Shown piece after piece: positions 19,801 to 29,302 of a stretch of DNA of 64,000 bases. Both the position numbers and the translations under genes were made by a program. Positions within the stretch are counted from its first letter, which is position 1. Each line of letters opens with the position of its first letter. The stretch covers positions 8,089,119 to 8,153,118 of the forward strand of contig CM020618.1 of the NCBI GenBank assembly GCA_009829735.1. Direction: 5' to 3'. Source of the DNA: Pyropia yezoensis (Eukaryota > Rhodophyta > Bangiophyceae > Bangiales > Bangiaceae). The notes below the pieces were generated by a model. That model was not told the origin of the DNA. It did no database searches and saw nothing but the letters and a program-made list of their open reading frames with translations.

Positions 19801-20818
19801 CAACTTGAACCCTCAACCTGGGTGGAACACCCTCCATGTTTACCTGGGGCCGAGGAGAGGCGGCCGACTTGGCTTGATGCTTCTCCTTTCCGGACTTCGG
19901 GTCGCTACTTGCGCCCGCGCTGAGGGTGACCGCTACTACCGGTCCCTCGTGTTGGTCGATATAGCCGAACTTGGCCCCCGACTTGAAGAACTTGGGCGAC
20001 GAGCTCAGGTTCATCACCTGGATCCTCCACGGGACTTCGGCTTTGGAGTCCATCGTGCCAAGGGCAACATGCACTTGGTGCTTGCGAGCAAGACGGGGGT
20101 TAGGGTGCACCAACCCGTTCCCCGCATAATCAGTTACAACATCCACGTGCGCCACCGAGTTGGGGGGCAACATGACTTTACGGGCTAAACGCAGAGTAGC
20201 AGTAAACCCTTCCCTCACAGAACAAACAGGCTTCGACTGTGAAACTGTCACAGGAGCCACAGACTTTCCCTTACCAAGGATGGGGATAGTCTCCCCATTC
20301 ATCAACTTGACCCAGTACTCAGGGCCACAAATCAAAGGCACTTGTGTTACGACATAAGGGGTACCCAGAAGCAGGGGTACCGATATATTCTCAACTACAC
20401 CATAGGTCACGTCGACCTCATGGGTCCCCAACCGAGTTGGTAGGGTCACGGCACCAACGATGGGAAGTACCCCACCATTGATGTCAATCATATGGTCAGC
20501 TTTGGACCTCCAGCGTTGGAGCTTCACCTCCTTTGGTAATAGCGACTTGCGTATCAAGGAGGCTCCTGACCCGGTATCAAGTACGATACGGGTACAGCAT
20601 GCACGGCCGGGGGCAAGTTGCACCCGTCCAGCCACCTGGAAGTTCTCACCCGTCAGCACCGCGATGACCCGACGTGGGTTTACGTTCTTGGGGAGTCCTA
20701 CCCGAGGTGGGCGGACTCCCTTAGGTCGCCGCAGTATCCGGCACGGTTGGTTCGTCCTCCTGGCCCACTTGGCCGAGGCTGCCGTTGTGAGCTTCGGACG
20801 ACCAGCCCCAACGGTCAT
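16834..20818 (-). pseudogene. pol: Family-B pol of B1 with a single-base frameshift
   Basis: The protein matches B2 pol almost residue for residue, but an extra G at 18,240/18,241 splits it into 20,818-18,140 (protease, RT, RNase H) and 18,210-16,834 (integrase, chromodomain). RT has VYLDD and protease has VLDTGS. The start ATG overlaps the gag stop in an ATGA. Because the change lies in a short GC run and B2 lacks it, it may be either a real disabling mutation or a consensus error. Confidence 0.88.
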
Positions 20819-22761
20819 TCGTTTCCCGCCGACTTGGCGTCCGAATCTGAGGGCGGGGAGGAAGACGACGAGTCCGAGGACGACGTGTCCGCCTCCTCCG
20901 CCGAGGGTGTGGCGACCGCGACGACCGGTCGAGACCCACCCTCGCGGCGTGAACGTACTTCGCTCGTAGCCGACTTCTTACTCGCATTCCTAACAAGTTG
21001 TTGGATGCGTTTACTCAACTTGGGGCAGTCATATGCCCAGTGTCCATCGGAGTTGCAGTTCCAACACCGATGGTCAGTTCCCGGAGGGGTCTTCCCAACT
21101 GGGGAAGACGAAGAGGTACCCTGGGAAGTTCCCACGGCAGCTACCACCCTCTCCTTGCGGATTCGGCGTGCCTCTCGCAACTCTCTGGCCTGGCGCGCCT
21201 CTTCCCGTTCCTTGGCCAACTCGGCCTGACGCTCCTGGCGTTGTTCTTCCCGCAACTTGCGGTAGGCCTCGCCTCTGCGGTAGGCGAACCTAGCCAACTC
21301 GGCCAGGGTCGCCCGGGCAGTGTTATGCTCCCGGGTCTCCATCCGGACTGACCAGGGGAGTCCTTCCACAAACCGACTCTTCACCACAGCTTGTGGATGG
21401 AGAAACCCACAAAGATTGTTGAGCTTACGGACTCGCTCCGCAAAGGACAACTCGTCCTCCGCCTCTTCCTGATGGGCTTGCGTAAACTCCTCGACTTGAG
21501 AAGCCAACGCCGCTTCATCAACCATGGCCCTCAACAACCAGTTGACGAGCTCCAAATAGGACGTCACCTCCCCAGCGCCTCCACTTGAGGAGCTGGGCAT
21601 GACGGACATAAGTTCTGTCCGCAGGTCTCCCTTCGTAAACTCCTGTAGCATGTAAAAAGCCATGCCTTCACTTATGGCATTGTCGTCACAGGCTTTTGTG
21701 AAACGACGTAGGAACTCAAAGACACGGAGGGGGGGAGTTCCATCCCACTCCGCTTTGTGCCCAAAAGAGTGAAGTGCATTCTTCTTGGCACGGCCCATGG
21801 CTCGGGCCTGGTCAGGACCATACGCCACCGACTTGTTGTGGAGGGCGTAGGTCTCACAGTCAAAGATCCTCTGGTAGACCGGGTTGGCTACCTGGATCTT
21901 GGGCGGCACCTCACGTTGAGGGAACAGCCGCTGTGGCACTGGGGTAAGTTCACCCACAGTGCCTGTAGTCCGGCGCGGCGCGCTTGGTGTAGCCGCCGGT
22001 GTTGTCGGGGGGAACTCCCCCATGAAGGGCGTACGCCCCACCGAGTATGGTGTGGCTCCCTCGTTGGGAGTCACAGGGGTCGCCCCCTGTTCAGGGCGAC
22101 CCGAGATAGGTGTCAGGGGGGGCACCCCCTGCGCCTGCGGGCTCGAAGGCCCCAATCCGGTCTGGACATTAAGGCCATCTGGCAAACTCGCCACAATCTG
22201 ATTCAGAATAGTATTCGTCATCGTGACCACCAGGTCCGGCAAAGTCTGCCGCAACACATTGGTCGCCTCCCGTCGGACAGTTTCCGCGAGGAGTGGATTG
22301 ACGACTCCAGTTGAGTCTCGGTCCGCCTCCGGGAGTCCACCTGAGGGGTAACCACGTTCCTCAGGGGTCTCAACCGGGGGCATGGGCGCGAGCCCATCGC
22401 CGACCAACGGAGGTCCACCGTCCTCCGAAAGCCTAGTTGGCGACGACTCCAAGCCAAAGTTGGCTCCAACCCGAGTGGAACTCGCGGGGACAGTCCTCAC
22501 CCCTTGGGACGTTCCCGTTGAGTATACCACGCGGTGGCCAGACTTCGGCCCACCCACGTCAGAAGTGTCACCCGAGTGAACTCCCGACTGAGTCGGGGTG
22601 GCCTGTTGCCCGCCCGCACTTCCAGTCCTGCTGGCTTGAGGGACCTCCAGTCCCTCTGCGACCCCAGGTAAACCCACCTGTGTCTCACCAGTATTCAAAG
22701 GCACTGAAGTACGTGCGTCACCCGTGTACTCCCCGGACGACGGGGGGTCCGAGCTAGCCAT
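20815..22761 (-). CDS. gag: Family-B gag (648 aa)
   Basis: The first in-frame ATG is at 22,761; the frame upstream to 22,785 opens only with GTG. The N-terminal ~290 residues are Pro/Gly/Thr-rich and low in complexity. A capsid-like helical domain follows (about 300-500), then a charged Glu/Arg coiled-coil stretch, one CX2CX4HX4C zinc knuckle (CWNC..H..C), and an acidic Ser-rich C terminus. The stop codon overlaps the pol start (ATGA). The matching gag of B2 is frameshifted and gap-truncated, so this is the better copy. Confidence 0.88.
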   Translation of the reverse strand: MASSDPPSSGEYTGDARTSVPLNTGETQVGLPGVAEGLEVPQASRTGSAGGQQATPTQSGVHSGDTSDVGGPKSGHRVVYSTGTSQGVRTVPASSTRVGANFGLESSPTRLSEDGGPPLVGDGLAPMPPVETPEERGYPSGGLPEADRDSTGVVNPLLAETVRREATNVLRQTLPDLVVTMTNTILNQIVASLPDGLNVQTGLGPSSPQAQGVPPLTPISGRPEQGATPVTPNEGATPYSVGRTPFMGEFPPTTPAATPSAPRRTTGTVGELTPVPQRLFPQREVPPKIQVANPVYQRIFDCETYALHNKSVAYGPDQARAMGRAKKNALHSFGHKAEWDGTPPLRVFEFLRRFTKACDDNAISEGMAFYMLQEFTKGDLRTELMSVMPSSSSGGAGEVTSYLELVNWLLRAMVDEAALASQVEEFTQAHQEEAEDELSFAERVRKLNNLCGFLHPQAVVKSRFVEGLPWSVRMETREHNTARATLAELARFAYRRGEAYRKLREEQRQERQAELAKEREEARQARELREARRIRKERVVAAVGTSQGTSSSSPVGKTPPGTDHRCWNCNSDGHWAYDCPKLSKRIQQLVRNASKKSATSEVRSRREGGSRPVVAVATPSAEEADTSSSDSSSSSPPSDSDAKSAGNE

Positions 22762-22861
22762 GTTGGCTAACGATCCGTATGACACGGTCCAAGTCCACCG
22801 TTCCTCTGAGACAGAGGGCCCCCTACACCCGGGTGCACCCGGAGGTAAAGTTTACCTCTCT

Positions 22862-22878
22862 CCCCTGCTGCTCCACCA
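22862..22878 (-). other. Primer-binding site of B1
   Basis: Two bases inside the 5' LTR the minus strand reads TGGTGGAGCAGCAGGGG, which starts with TGG, the complement of a tRNA 3' CCA. The implied tRNA acceptor 3' strand is CUGCUCC with A at position 73. The tRNA identity was not determined. Confidence 0.6.
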
Positions 22879-22880
22879 AA

Positions 22881-23348
22881 TGTGGCAAAAACCACTCGCA
22901 CACACAGTACCCAAGTTGGGGCGGTGTGCGAGGGCTGCCTCCCGTGTCGGGGGAACCGGAAGAAGTGCAAGTCGCACACACTCTATCCCTGTTGTGGGGC
23001 AATCCCCCCACGGACAAACAAGAAGATGGTGTGTGGTCCAACAGTTTCTTGGTCGGGACGGGGACGCAGGGCCAAGCCCCGCTGTCCCTCCCCTTATCCC
23101 CCCAGGGTCCACTCAGAATCTCGCCACTCAGAATCTCCCACCCCAGCACCTGCCCACCGGGCCACACGAAAATTCAAGACGATAAATGCAGAAAACCCTC
23201 AAATCCAAGTTGGATTTACTACTAAGCTAACTATCCCGAACTTAGGGAATATGGACCCAAATGCAGGGGGAGGAACGGATCAGGCTAGTGGCCTGCCGCC
23301 CCTTGCATGGCACGTGTTGCCCCCTACCTGGGGGTCAATACTGCCACA
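22881..23348 (-). repeat. 5' LTR of B1
   Basis: The LTR is 468 bp, begins TGTGGCAAA and ends CTGCCACA, with the termini TGTGGCA/TGCCACA inverted. It matches the LTRs at 35,680-36,147 and 60,973-61,442. Near its plus-strand right end it contains an ATG in frame with the adjacent methyltransferase ORF. Confidence 0.9.
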
Positions 23349-26141
23349 GGCGGCGAGGTTGATGGTGTTGCCGAGCTCTGTCATTGGGCGTTTCCCCGGC
23401 GGTGTCAGACGGAAGAGGAGGAAGCTCCAGATCGCCCTGTAAGGGGAAGTTGGCGCGCGTGTCTCGGGCTAGCGCAACACCTACTGCTTCGCGACGTGCT
23501 CGGTGTGGGTGGTCGCCGTACCCCGTCAGACACTGCGGGCGACGACGACGACGACCTGTCCACCTTTCGTGCATTTGAGCACGTTTTGTCCATTTCGTGT
23601 TACTACTGTCTTGAGCAACATCTTCGACGGGCATCCCGGTCCACATGGACTCCACACACGGGCGAGCAGGAACGGCATTACGAGGAGCGTCTAGCTGGCT
23701 GTTTGGACGGCGTGAAAGCCCGAATTCGGACTATTGTTCGCGACGTCGTCTCTGGTTGGGATGTCGTGGCGCGCAGTCGGGGATATCGCTCCGCCGAGGT
23801 GATGCTGTCTACGCACATGCTCTGGTGCCCGTCTGTGGGCTTCTTCGTGGCGCTGGGGCGGCCACTGGTCGCAGAAGATAACCTCACATCACCCGAAGGA
23901 CAGGCAATGGACCTGCACTTCAGCAAAGGGCCGGTCCGTGGTGGCACTGTCCCGTTACAACGGCAGAGCGCAGTGTCAGGCCAGCAGTCGGATGGACAAG
24001 ATGATGAGCAGAGGGCGGTGGGGAGGCTGACGCCGCTTGCAGATGCTCAGCTCCGTGCTGCCGCCGGCACCATGCTTGAGCACATACACGTGTGCACCGG
24101 CGCAGACCGCCTGGGTATTACGGTGACGCGCGGCCTGCTGGGCCGCGAAAGTCGAGGTGACGCGAGCGCCACGACCCCTGCGGGCGACGGCGACGACGCA
24201 TCCCATACTGGACAGCGGCGTCGTAAGCAGCGCAAGGTCGTGGGCTTCTTGACCGTGGAGGACTACAGGCACCCAGAGTGGGACCGCCTGTCTGGCAATG
24301 TGCCTAGCGTACTGCGCAGGGTCGTGGCGGGGCTGACTGAGTTTTCAAGCCCCCTTACCGCTGGCCGCGGGGGTACGGCGCCTGCGTGGGCGACGGCGTC
24401 TACCGTCGCTCGTCGGGGGCTGTCACCTGCGCTCGACCGTTGTGCATCTTCCGCCAGAACGATTAAGCTGGCGTTTCGTGCTGACTGCAGAGTGGCTGGC
24501 TTGATGGCGGAGCAGCGGGTGGTGGGACGGTGTCGATCCGGGCTGTCAATCGGCCGAGGGGCGTTGCTGTGCGGGGATGGCCGGCAGGACCGGCCGTGTC
24601 AGGAGCCTCCGAGGCCCGACGGCCCCGGTGATGCTCCGCAGGCTGACCTGGGGGAAGCCTGGGGCGTGCTGGATGATGCCATGGGCCGGGTATGTGCGAC
24701 CTACGCTTGTGGGTTTGATGGCTTGCTCTCGGCACATGCCACAAAAGTGGCGACGCGGTCCAACGCGTCTCGTCGCAGGGGGGGTGGCGGTGCACGTGGC
24801 ATCCTCGGGGACGGCAGCGGCGGGGGGGGGGCGACGACAACCTCTACACCGACAGGGGCGCACACCCTCCCCCCATTCATTAGTTCTTCGGTACAGCTGG
24901 TGCTCTGTGATCCTCCGTACAACATTCGGGCGGACAGGAGCCTGGAGCAGTCTGCACATGACGTGTTCACCTCTGAAGACAAGCAGCGTGCCGCGCGGTT
25001 GTTCCAGACCGTTCTCCGCCCTGGCGGCCATGTCCTCATTTTTCGCTCTGCGGGTCAGCTGGGTCCGTGGATGGACACGCTCAAGGCGCTCAAGGATATG
25101 GACCCGGTGGGGAGGAAGAGCCTGTCGGCGTTTCGAGTGGAAGGCCACCCGCTGATGGCGATCAAGGACGCACACGCGGTGAACTTGCTGCGGCAGAGCA
25201 CGACCAACCTGTCCAACAAGGTCGAGTTTACTGTCCACGCCACACGCGCTGGGGTGTCCCGGGAAGAGTGCTACGCCATGGTCAACTACCGTACTTGGAA
25301 CGCTGTGCCGTCGCGGTTCCTGGCACACGACAATGTCATTGACAATGTGAGACCGCCACACTTTAAGGAGGTAGTGCTTCGATGGCGGGACGGATCGCGG
25401 CAATGGATACGACCAGAGCAAAAGTGTCTTGCCCTCATCCTCGAGCTCGTATTGCGGTTTTCCCAGCCCGGGGACATCGTACTGGACACGTTTGCGGGGA
25501 CGTGTGTGACGACGGCAGCGTGCATACGGGCCGTCCTCGGCCAGCACGGTTTGGTCATCAGTTGCGACTCGGATGCTGTTGTCATTGACGCGAGTCGGGC
25601 TCGTCTGCGTCGGGAGTTTGTCAACCAGGTGCTGCTGGGGGGCTACGAAAGCTCGGGGGTCGACACATTCGATGTCATTGCGGCCGCACGGACAATCGAA
25701 GCCGCGTCGGTCGCTGCTGCTACAGCAACAATAGCAGCGGGGGTGGAGAGGGAGACCGACAGCGCGGGTCGAGGCGGTAGTGGTGCGGCTGTCGGGGAGA
25801 AGACTGAGCTGATGATCAACCCACCCTCGTCTGTCATGGGAGATGATGCTGCTGTCTGGGAGCCTCCCCCTGGGCTGCCCTGCCATTCTGCCTCTTCGCT
25901 GGAGCTGGTGCGATACTTTGCCGGGCCGTGGGCCATGCAAGCAGACGCTGAATGGGTGGGCCGCGTGGCAAAGACGCCCGGGCTGCCGCGACCTGGTGCA
26001 GATGTGGGTGTCGAGGTCGCCCGCCTGAAAGGCGTTGGCGTCGGGAGCTGGCCGCGCCTGTACCAGTGCGCCCTCGCCGTGGAGGACGCGGAGGTCGCGC
26101 TGCACGTGTTGGCCGCACACCTGGGGCTGTACGTTGCCTGA
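23349..26141 (+). CDS. DNA amino-methyltransferase (N6_N4_Mtase-like), 5' end disrupted by B1 LTR
   Basis: The frame is open from inside the LTR (ATG 23,307) to TGA 26,141, 944 codons if counted from that ATG. The catalytic motif DPPYN lies at residues ~535-539 and the AdoMet motif DTFAGT around 727-732. The phrase RPEQKCLALILELVLRF precedes it, as in the N6_N4_Mtase family. The order, catalytic motif before AdoMet motif, is the permuted amino-methyltransferase type, which methylates adenine N6 or cytosine N4 in DNA. The first ~500 residues have no recognised domain, and a helical, Asp/Glu-bearing region follows the catalytic part. The native start was lost or displaced when B1 inserted; whether introns occur is not settled. 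The LTR could now supply promoter and start codon. Confidence 0.8.
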   Translation, partial: GGEVDGVAELCHWAFPRRCQTEEEEAPDRPVRGSWRACLGLAQHLLLRDVLGVGGRRTPSDTAGDDDDDLSTFRAFEHVLSISCYYCLEQHLRRASRSTWTPHTGEQERHYEERLAGCLDGVKARIRTIVRDVVSGWDVVARSRGYRSAEVMLSTHMLWCPSVGFFVALGRPLVAEDNLTSPEGQAMDLHFSKGPVRGGTVPLQRQSAVSGQQSDGQDDEQRAVGRLTPLADAQLRAAAGTMLEHIHVCTGADRLGITVTRGLLGRESRGDASATTPAGDGDDASHTGQRRRKQRKVVGFLTVEDYRHPEWDRLSGNVPSVLRRVVAGLTEFSSPLTAGRGGTAPAWATASTVARRGLSPALDRCASSARTIKLAFRADCRVAGLMAEQRVVGRCRSGLSIGRGALLCGDGRQDRPCQEPPRPDGPGDAPQADLGEAWGVLDDAMGRVCATYACGFDGLLSAHATKVATRSNASRRRGGGGARGILGDGSGGGGATTTSTPTGAHTLPPFISSSVQLVLCDPPYNIRADRSLEQSAHDVFTSEDKQRAARLFQTVLRPGGHVLIFRSAGQLGPWMDTLKALKDMDPVGRKSLSAFRVEGHPLMAIKDAHAVNLLRQSTTNLSNKVEFTVHATRAGVSREECYAMVNYRTWNAVPSRFLAHDNVIDNVRPPHFKEVVLRWRDGSRQWIRPEQKCLALILELVLRFSQPGDIVLDTFAGTCVTTAACIRAVLGQHGLVISCDSDAVVIDASRARLRREFVNQVLLGGYESSGVDTFDVIAAARTIEAASVAAATATIAAGVERETDSAGRGGSGAAVGEKTELMINPPSSVMGDDAAVWEPPPGLPCHSASSLELVRYFAGPWAMQADAEWVGRVAKTPGLPRPGADVGVEVARLKGVGVGSWPRLYQCALAVEDAEVALHVLAAHLGLYVA

Positions 26142-26240
26142 AGCCGCTTGGCGGGCGGGACGGCCGGCCGTGGCGTCTTTGCGTTGCGCCCGTTCAAACG
26201 ACATGACGCGATTGGACCTTTTTGGGGGGCCATTGTGTAG

Positions 26241-27038
26241 GCTGACCTGACAAAGCAGCGGGTCAAGACGCCGCGGTATGCCGCTTCTGTGCTGGGTGCC
26301 CACGGCCCCACGTCGCGGGAGGTTTTGGAGCGCGCGATGGAAGAGGTGTTTGACGAACTGGACGTAGATGGCCCGAATGACGCGGTAGAGGCAGACGTCG
26401 GGGGGGGAGGGCCGGGTAACCAGGAGCACGCTGACGTTCGCCCTCGCCACCACCGCCGCCGTCGGTACGATGGCGGAGAAGGGGGGGGGGGTGGTCGCAC
26501 AATGCGAAAGCGACACAACCAAAAAGGCCACAACCACGGCGGCGGCGGCCCTGCTGCTGACCTCGGTACCGGAACATTGGCTGGGTGCAGGGGCGTGCCG
26601 ACATCTCTGTTTATCGTACCGTCACCACTGTGTGTGACGGGCTATGTCAATGACGGGCGGGCAACGTCCCCGGTTGATGCCGAAGCGACATTGGCCCAGA
26701 CGGGCGCCGGGCCCGCGGACAGGGATGAGAGACGAGGCGGCGATGGCGGCAGACGTGGCGACCGGGGAGACGTCTGGCTTGTGCGAGCGAACGTGGCCAT
26801 TGTCGCCAAAATCGACGACGCGCAGCCGGTACGGCCGACGCCTGCACACTTTGTCAGCCCCGACATGATGGTGGTCATCGCGCTGAGGGACATTGCCGTT
26901 GTTGAGGAGCTCGTTGCGGATTACGGGCCGGACTATGTGTTTTCGTCGGCCGACTGGGAGCGACGCGGCCGGGCAAGTGGGGCGGGCGTGCTCCTGAGCC
27001 ACTTGACAGCCCACACGTTTGCCCCCATGAGCGGGTGA
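26241..27038 (+). CDS. Unrecognised host protein (265 codons visible)
   Basis: A coding-like frame begins right after a T-rich tract ending in TAG at 26,240, a plausible 3' splice site, and runs to TGA 27,038. The first ATG is at 26,337. The N-terminal part is acidic and helical, the middle is Gly/Arg/His-rich with G-runs, and the last ~90 residues look globular. No family was recognised. It lies 99 bp downstream of the methyltransferase on the same strand, so it could also be a late exon of that gene. Confidence 0.45.
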   Translation, partial: ADLTKQRVKTPRYAASVLGAHGPTSREVLERAMEEVFDELDVDGPNDAVEADVGGGGPGNQEHADVRPRHHRRRRYDGGEGGGGGRTMRKRHNQKGHNHGGGGPAADLGTGTLAGCRGVPTSLFIVPSPLCVTGYVNDGRATSPVDAEATLAQTGAGPADRDERRGGDGGRRGDRGDVWLVRANVAIVAKIDDAQPVRPTPAHFVSPDMMVVIALRDIAVVEELVADYGPDYVFSSADWERRGRASGAGVLLSHLTAHTFAPMSG

Positions 27039-27269
27039 AGAGTGGGGTGGGGTGTGCCCTTTTTTCGTTGGGACTTTGGCGGGGGAAGGGGGGGGGGGGG
27101 GGGGGGGGGGGGGCGGTCTTGCAGACACGCAGGTGTGGGAGGGAAACGTGTGAACATCAGCCACGCTTACGCACGGAGAAGAGCTACGAAGAAAAGCCAA
27201 GATGAAGAAGAAAACAACAGAGAGACACTACAAAGCCGACGACAGCCAGCCGGTGGCTGTGGCTACCTG
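27039..27269. other. Spacer between convergent genes with poly(G)
   Basis: A G-tract with only one interruption of note lies around 27,084-27,113. No coding signal was seen. Confidence 0.5.
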
Positions 27270-28097
27270 TCAACGGTGGCCAGGCTCCGGCCCTGCCGGC
27301 TGGTTCAAACCCCCTTCCCCAGCCGATCCGCCCACGCACCCGCCCCCACCGGAGTCATCCGACCCCTGAAGGGAGTCATCGTCGTCGCCCCGCTGCCGTG
27401 CAGCGCCTGCACGCGCGAGTGCGTCGCGGAGCTCCTCGTTCCGGCGCCTCTTGTGTGCCAAGTCGTCGGACATCGTTTGAAGATTCCTCGAGGATTCGAG
27501 GAGCCTCTCCGACATCCCGGCCAAGATGCTCAGTGCCTCAGTGACGTGAGGAGTGATGGGGTCGGACTCCCGGGACACGCGCACGGGACCTTCCTCTGTG
27601 GATAGTCCGCCAGTGAACACCGCGTTGGGCACGTCAGTACGAATCAGCGCGGCCAGACTGTTGGTCGTCTGCAGCAGGTGCTGTACGAGTGCGGCTTGCT
27701 CTGCCACCCGGCGGTTGAGGTCCTCCATCACTCCACGGCGCGCGTTCGTAAGTCTGCGACGGACGAGCTGCCACTTGGTCACTCTGCCCGCCTGGCCATC
27801 CTGTTCGGTGGCCCCCCTAGCCTCAGTGTCCGGTTCGAAAAAACCGATGCGCGTCAGCACGTCTTTGTTGCTGGTAAGGGGTGACTCGTCGGGTGCGGGG
27901 CCCGCCCCACCTGCTCCCTCCTCCTTGTCGTCGTCAATGGCGGCATCATAGCGCGGGGGCGGCTGCGCCGCCGCCGCACCCATTCCCCCGCCCGGTGCGG
28001 CCGCCGCGGAGTCGATGGCACGCTCACCTGCCGCGCCGCCCTCGCCGGCCCAATCGGATGGCGCCCGATTCCCGCGCGTCGGAGACACGTGCCGCAT
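27270..28097 (-). CDS. Unrecognised coiled-coil host protein (275 aa)
   Basis: ATG 28,097 to TGA 27,270. The N-terminal ~70 residues are Gly/Ala-rich with an acidic patch. Residues ~100-240 are Arg/Glu/Leu-rich and predicted by eye to be coiled coil, ending in a basic KRRRNEEL stretch. The tail is Gly-rich. The start lies nine bases from the assembly gap, so upstream exons may be missing. It could be the distal part of the gene interrupted by B2 at 36,148, which runs in the same direction, but no splice link can be read. Confidence 0.5.
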   Translation of the reverse strand: MRHVSPTRGNRAPSDWAGEGGAAGERAIDSAAAAPGGGMGAAAAQPPPRYDAAIDDDKEEGAGGAGPAPDESPLTSNKDVLTRIGFFEPDTEARGATEQDGQAGRVTKWQLVRRRLTNARRGVMEDLNRRVAEQAALVQHLLQTTNSLAALIRTDVPNAVFTGGLSTEEGPVRVSRESDPITPHVTEALSILAGMSERLLESSRNLQTMSDDLAHKRRRNEELRDALARAGAARQRGDDDDSLQGSDDSGGGGCVGGSAGEGGLNQPAGPEPGHR

Positions 28098-28106
28098 GAA
28101 ATTTAG

Positions 28107-28479
28107 NNNNNNNNNNNNNNNNNNNNNNNNNNNNNNNNNNNNNNNNNNNNNNNNNNNNNNNNNNNNNNNNNNNNNNNNNNNNNNNNNNNNNNNNNNNNNN
28201 NNNNNNNNNNNNNNNNNNNNNNNNNNNNNNNNNNNNNNNNNNNNNNNNNNNNNNNNNNNNNNNNNNNNNNNNNNNNNNNNNNNNNNNNNNNNNNNNNNNN
28301 NNNNNNNNNNNNNNNNNNNNNNNNNNNNNNNNNNNNNNNNNNNNNNNNNNNNNNNNNNNNNNNNNNNNNNNNNNNNNNNNNNNNNNNNNNNNNNNNNNNN
28401 NNNNNNNNNNNNNNNNNNNNNNNNNNNNNNNNNNNNNNNNNNNNNNNNNNNNNNNNNNNNNNNNNNNNNNNNNNNNNNN
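28107..28479. other. Assembly gap, 373 N
   Basis: The gap replaces the 5' end of B2. A full 5' LTR, leader and the missing ~385 gag codons would need about 1.7 kb, much more than 373. Confidence 0.95.
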
Positions 28480-29302
28480 ACGAAGGGAGACCTGCGGACA
28501 GAACTTATGTCCGTCATGCCCAGCTCCTCAAGTGGAGGCGCTGGGGAGGTGACGTCCTATTTGGAGCTCGTCAACTGGTTGTTGAGGGCCATGGTTGATG
28601 AAGCGGCGTTGGCTTCTCAAGTCGAGGAGTTTACGCAAGCCCATCAGGAAGAGGCGGAGGACGAGTTGTCCTTTGCGGAGCGAGTCCGTAAGCTCAACAA
28701 TCTTTGTGGGTTTCTCCATCCACAAGCTGTGGTGAAGAGTCGGTTTGTGGAAGGACTCCCCTGGTCAGTCCGGATGGAGACCCGGGAGCATAACACTGCC
28801 CCGGGCGACCCTGGCCGAGTTGGCTAGGTTCGCCTACCGCAGAGGCGAGGCCTACCGCAAGTTGCGGGAAGAACAACGCCAGGAGCGTCAGGCCGAGTTG
28901 GCCAAGGAACGGGAAGAGGCGCGCCAGGCCAGAGAGTTGCGAGAGGCACGCCGAATCCGCAAGGAGAGGGTGGTAGCTGCCGTGGGAACTTCCCAGGGTA
29001 CCTCTTCGTCTTCCCCAGTTGGGAAGACCCCTCCGGGAACTGACCATCGGTGTTGGAACTGCAACTCCGATGGACACTGGGCATATGACTGCCCCAAGTT
29101 GAGTAAACGCATCCAACAACTTGTTAGGAATGCGAGTAAGAAGTCGGCTACGAGCGAAGTACGTTCACGCCGCGAGGGTGGGTCTCGACCGGTCGTCGCG
29201 GTCGCCACACCCTCGGCGGAGGAGGCGGACACGTCGTCCTCGGACTCGTCGTCTTCCTCCCCGCCCTCAGATTCGGACGCCAAGTCGGCGGGAAACGAAT
29301 GA
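28480..29302 (+). pseudogene. gag: Family-B gag of B2, 5' missing and frameshifted
   Basis: The sequence matches B1 gag from about residue 380 to the end. An extra C in the run at about 28,799-28,802 shifts the frame relative to B1 and brings an early stop at 28,825-28,827; the zinc knuckle and acidic tail continue in the other frame. The final ATGA overlap with pol is preserved. Confidence 0.8.

Larger units (their letters stand above)
16070..23348 (-). mobile_element. Ty3/gypsy LTR retrotransposon B1 (family B), 3' end in the gap
   Basis: The order on the minus strand is 5' LTR (23,348-22,881), primer-binding site, gag (22,761-20,815) and pol (20,818-16,834), then the end of a convergent plus-strand ORF (16,070-16,722). 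It is nearly identical to B2. Pol has one single-base frameshift. The right flank is the 5' part of the methyltransferase gene. Confidence 0.9.

Noticed and set aside
16072-23348. Shadow ORFs antisense to pol and gag of both families
   Set aside because: Apart from the one antisense gene in each element, the opposite-strand frames are short, non-conserved and explained by codon bias of the true genes.
23307-26141. Bacterial contamination as the source of the methyltransferase and ParB-like genes
   Set aside because: They are embedded among eukaryotic LTR elements and share repeats and splice-like junctions with neighbouring host genes.
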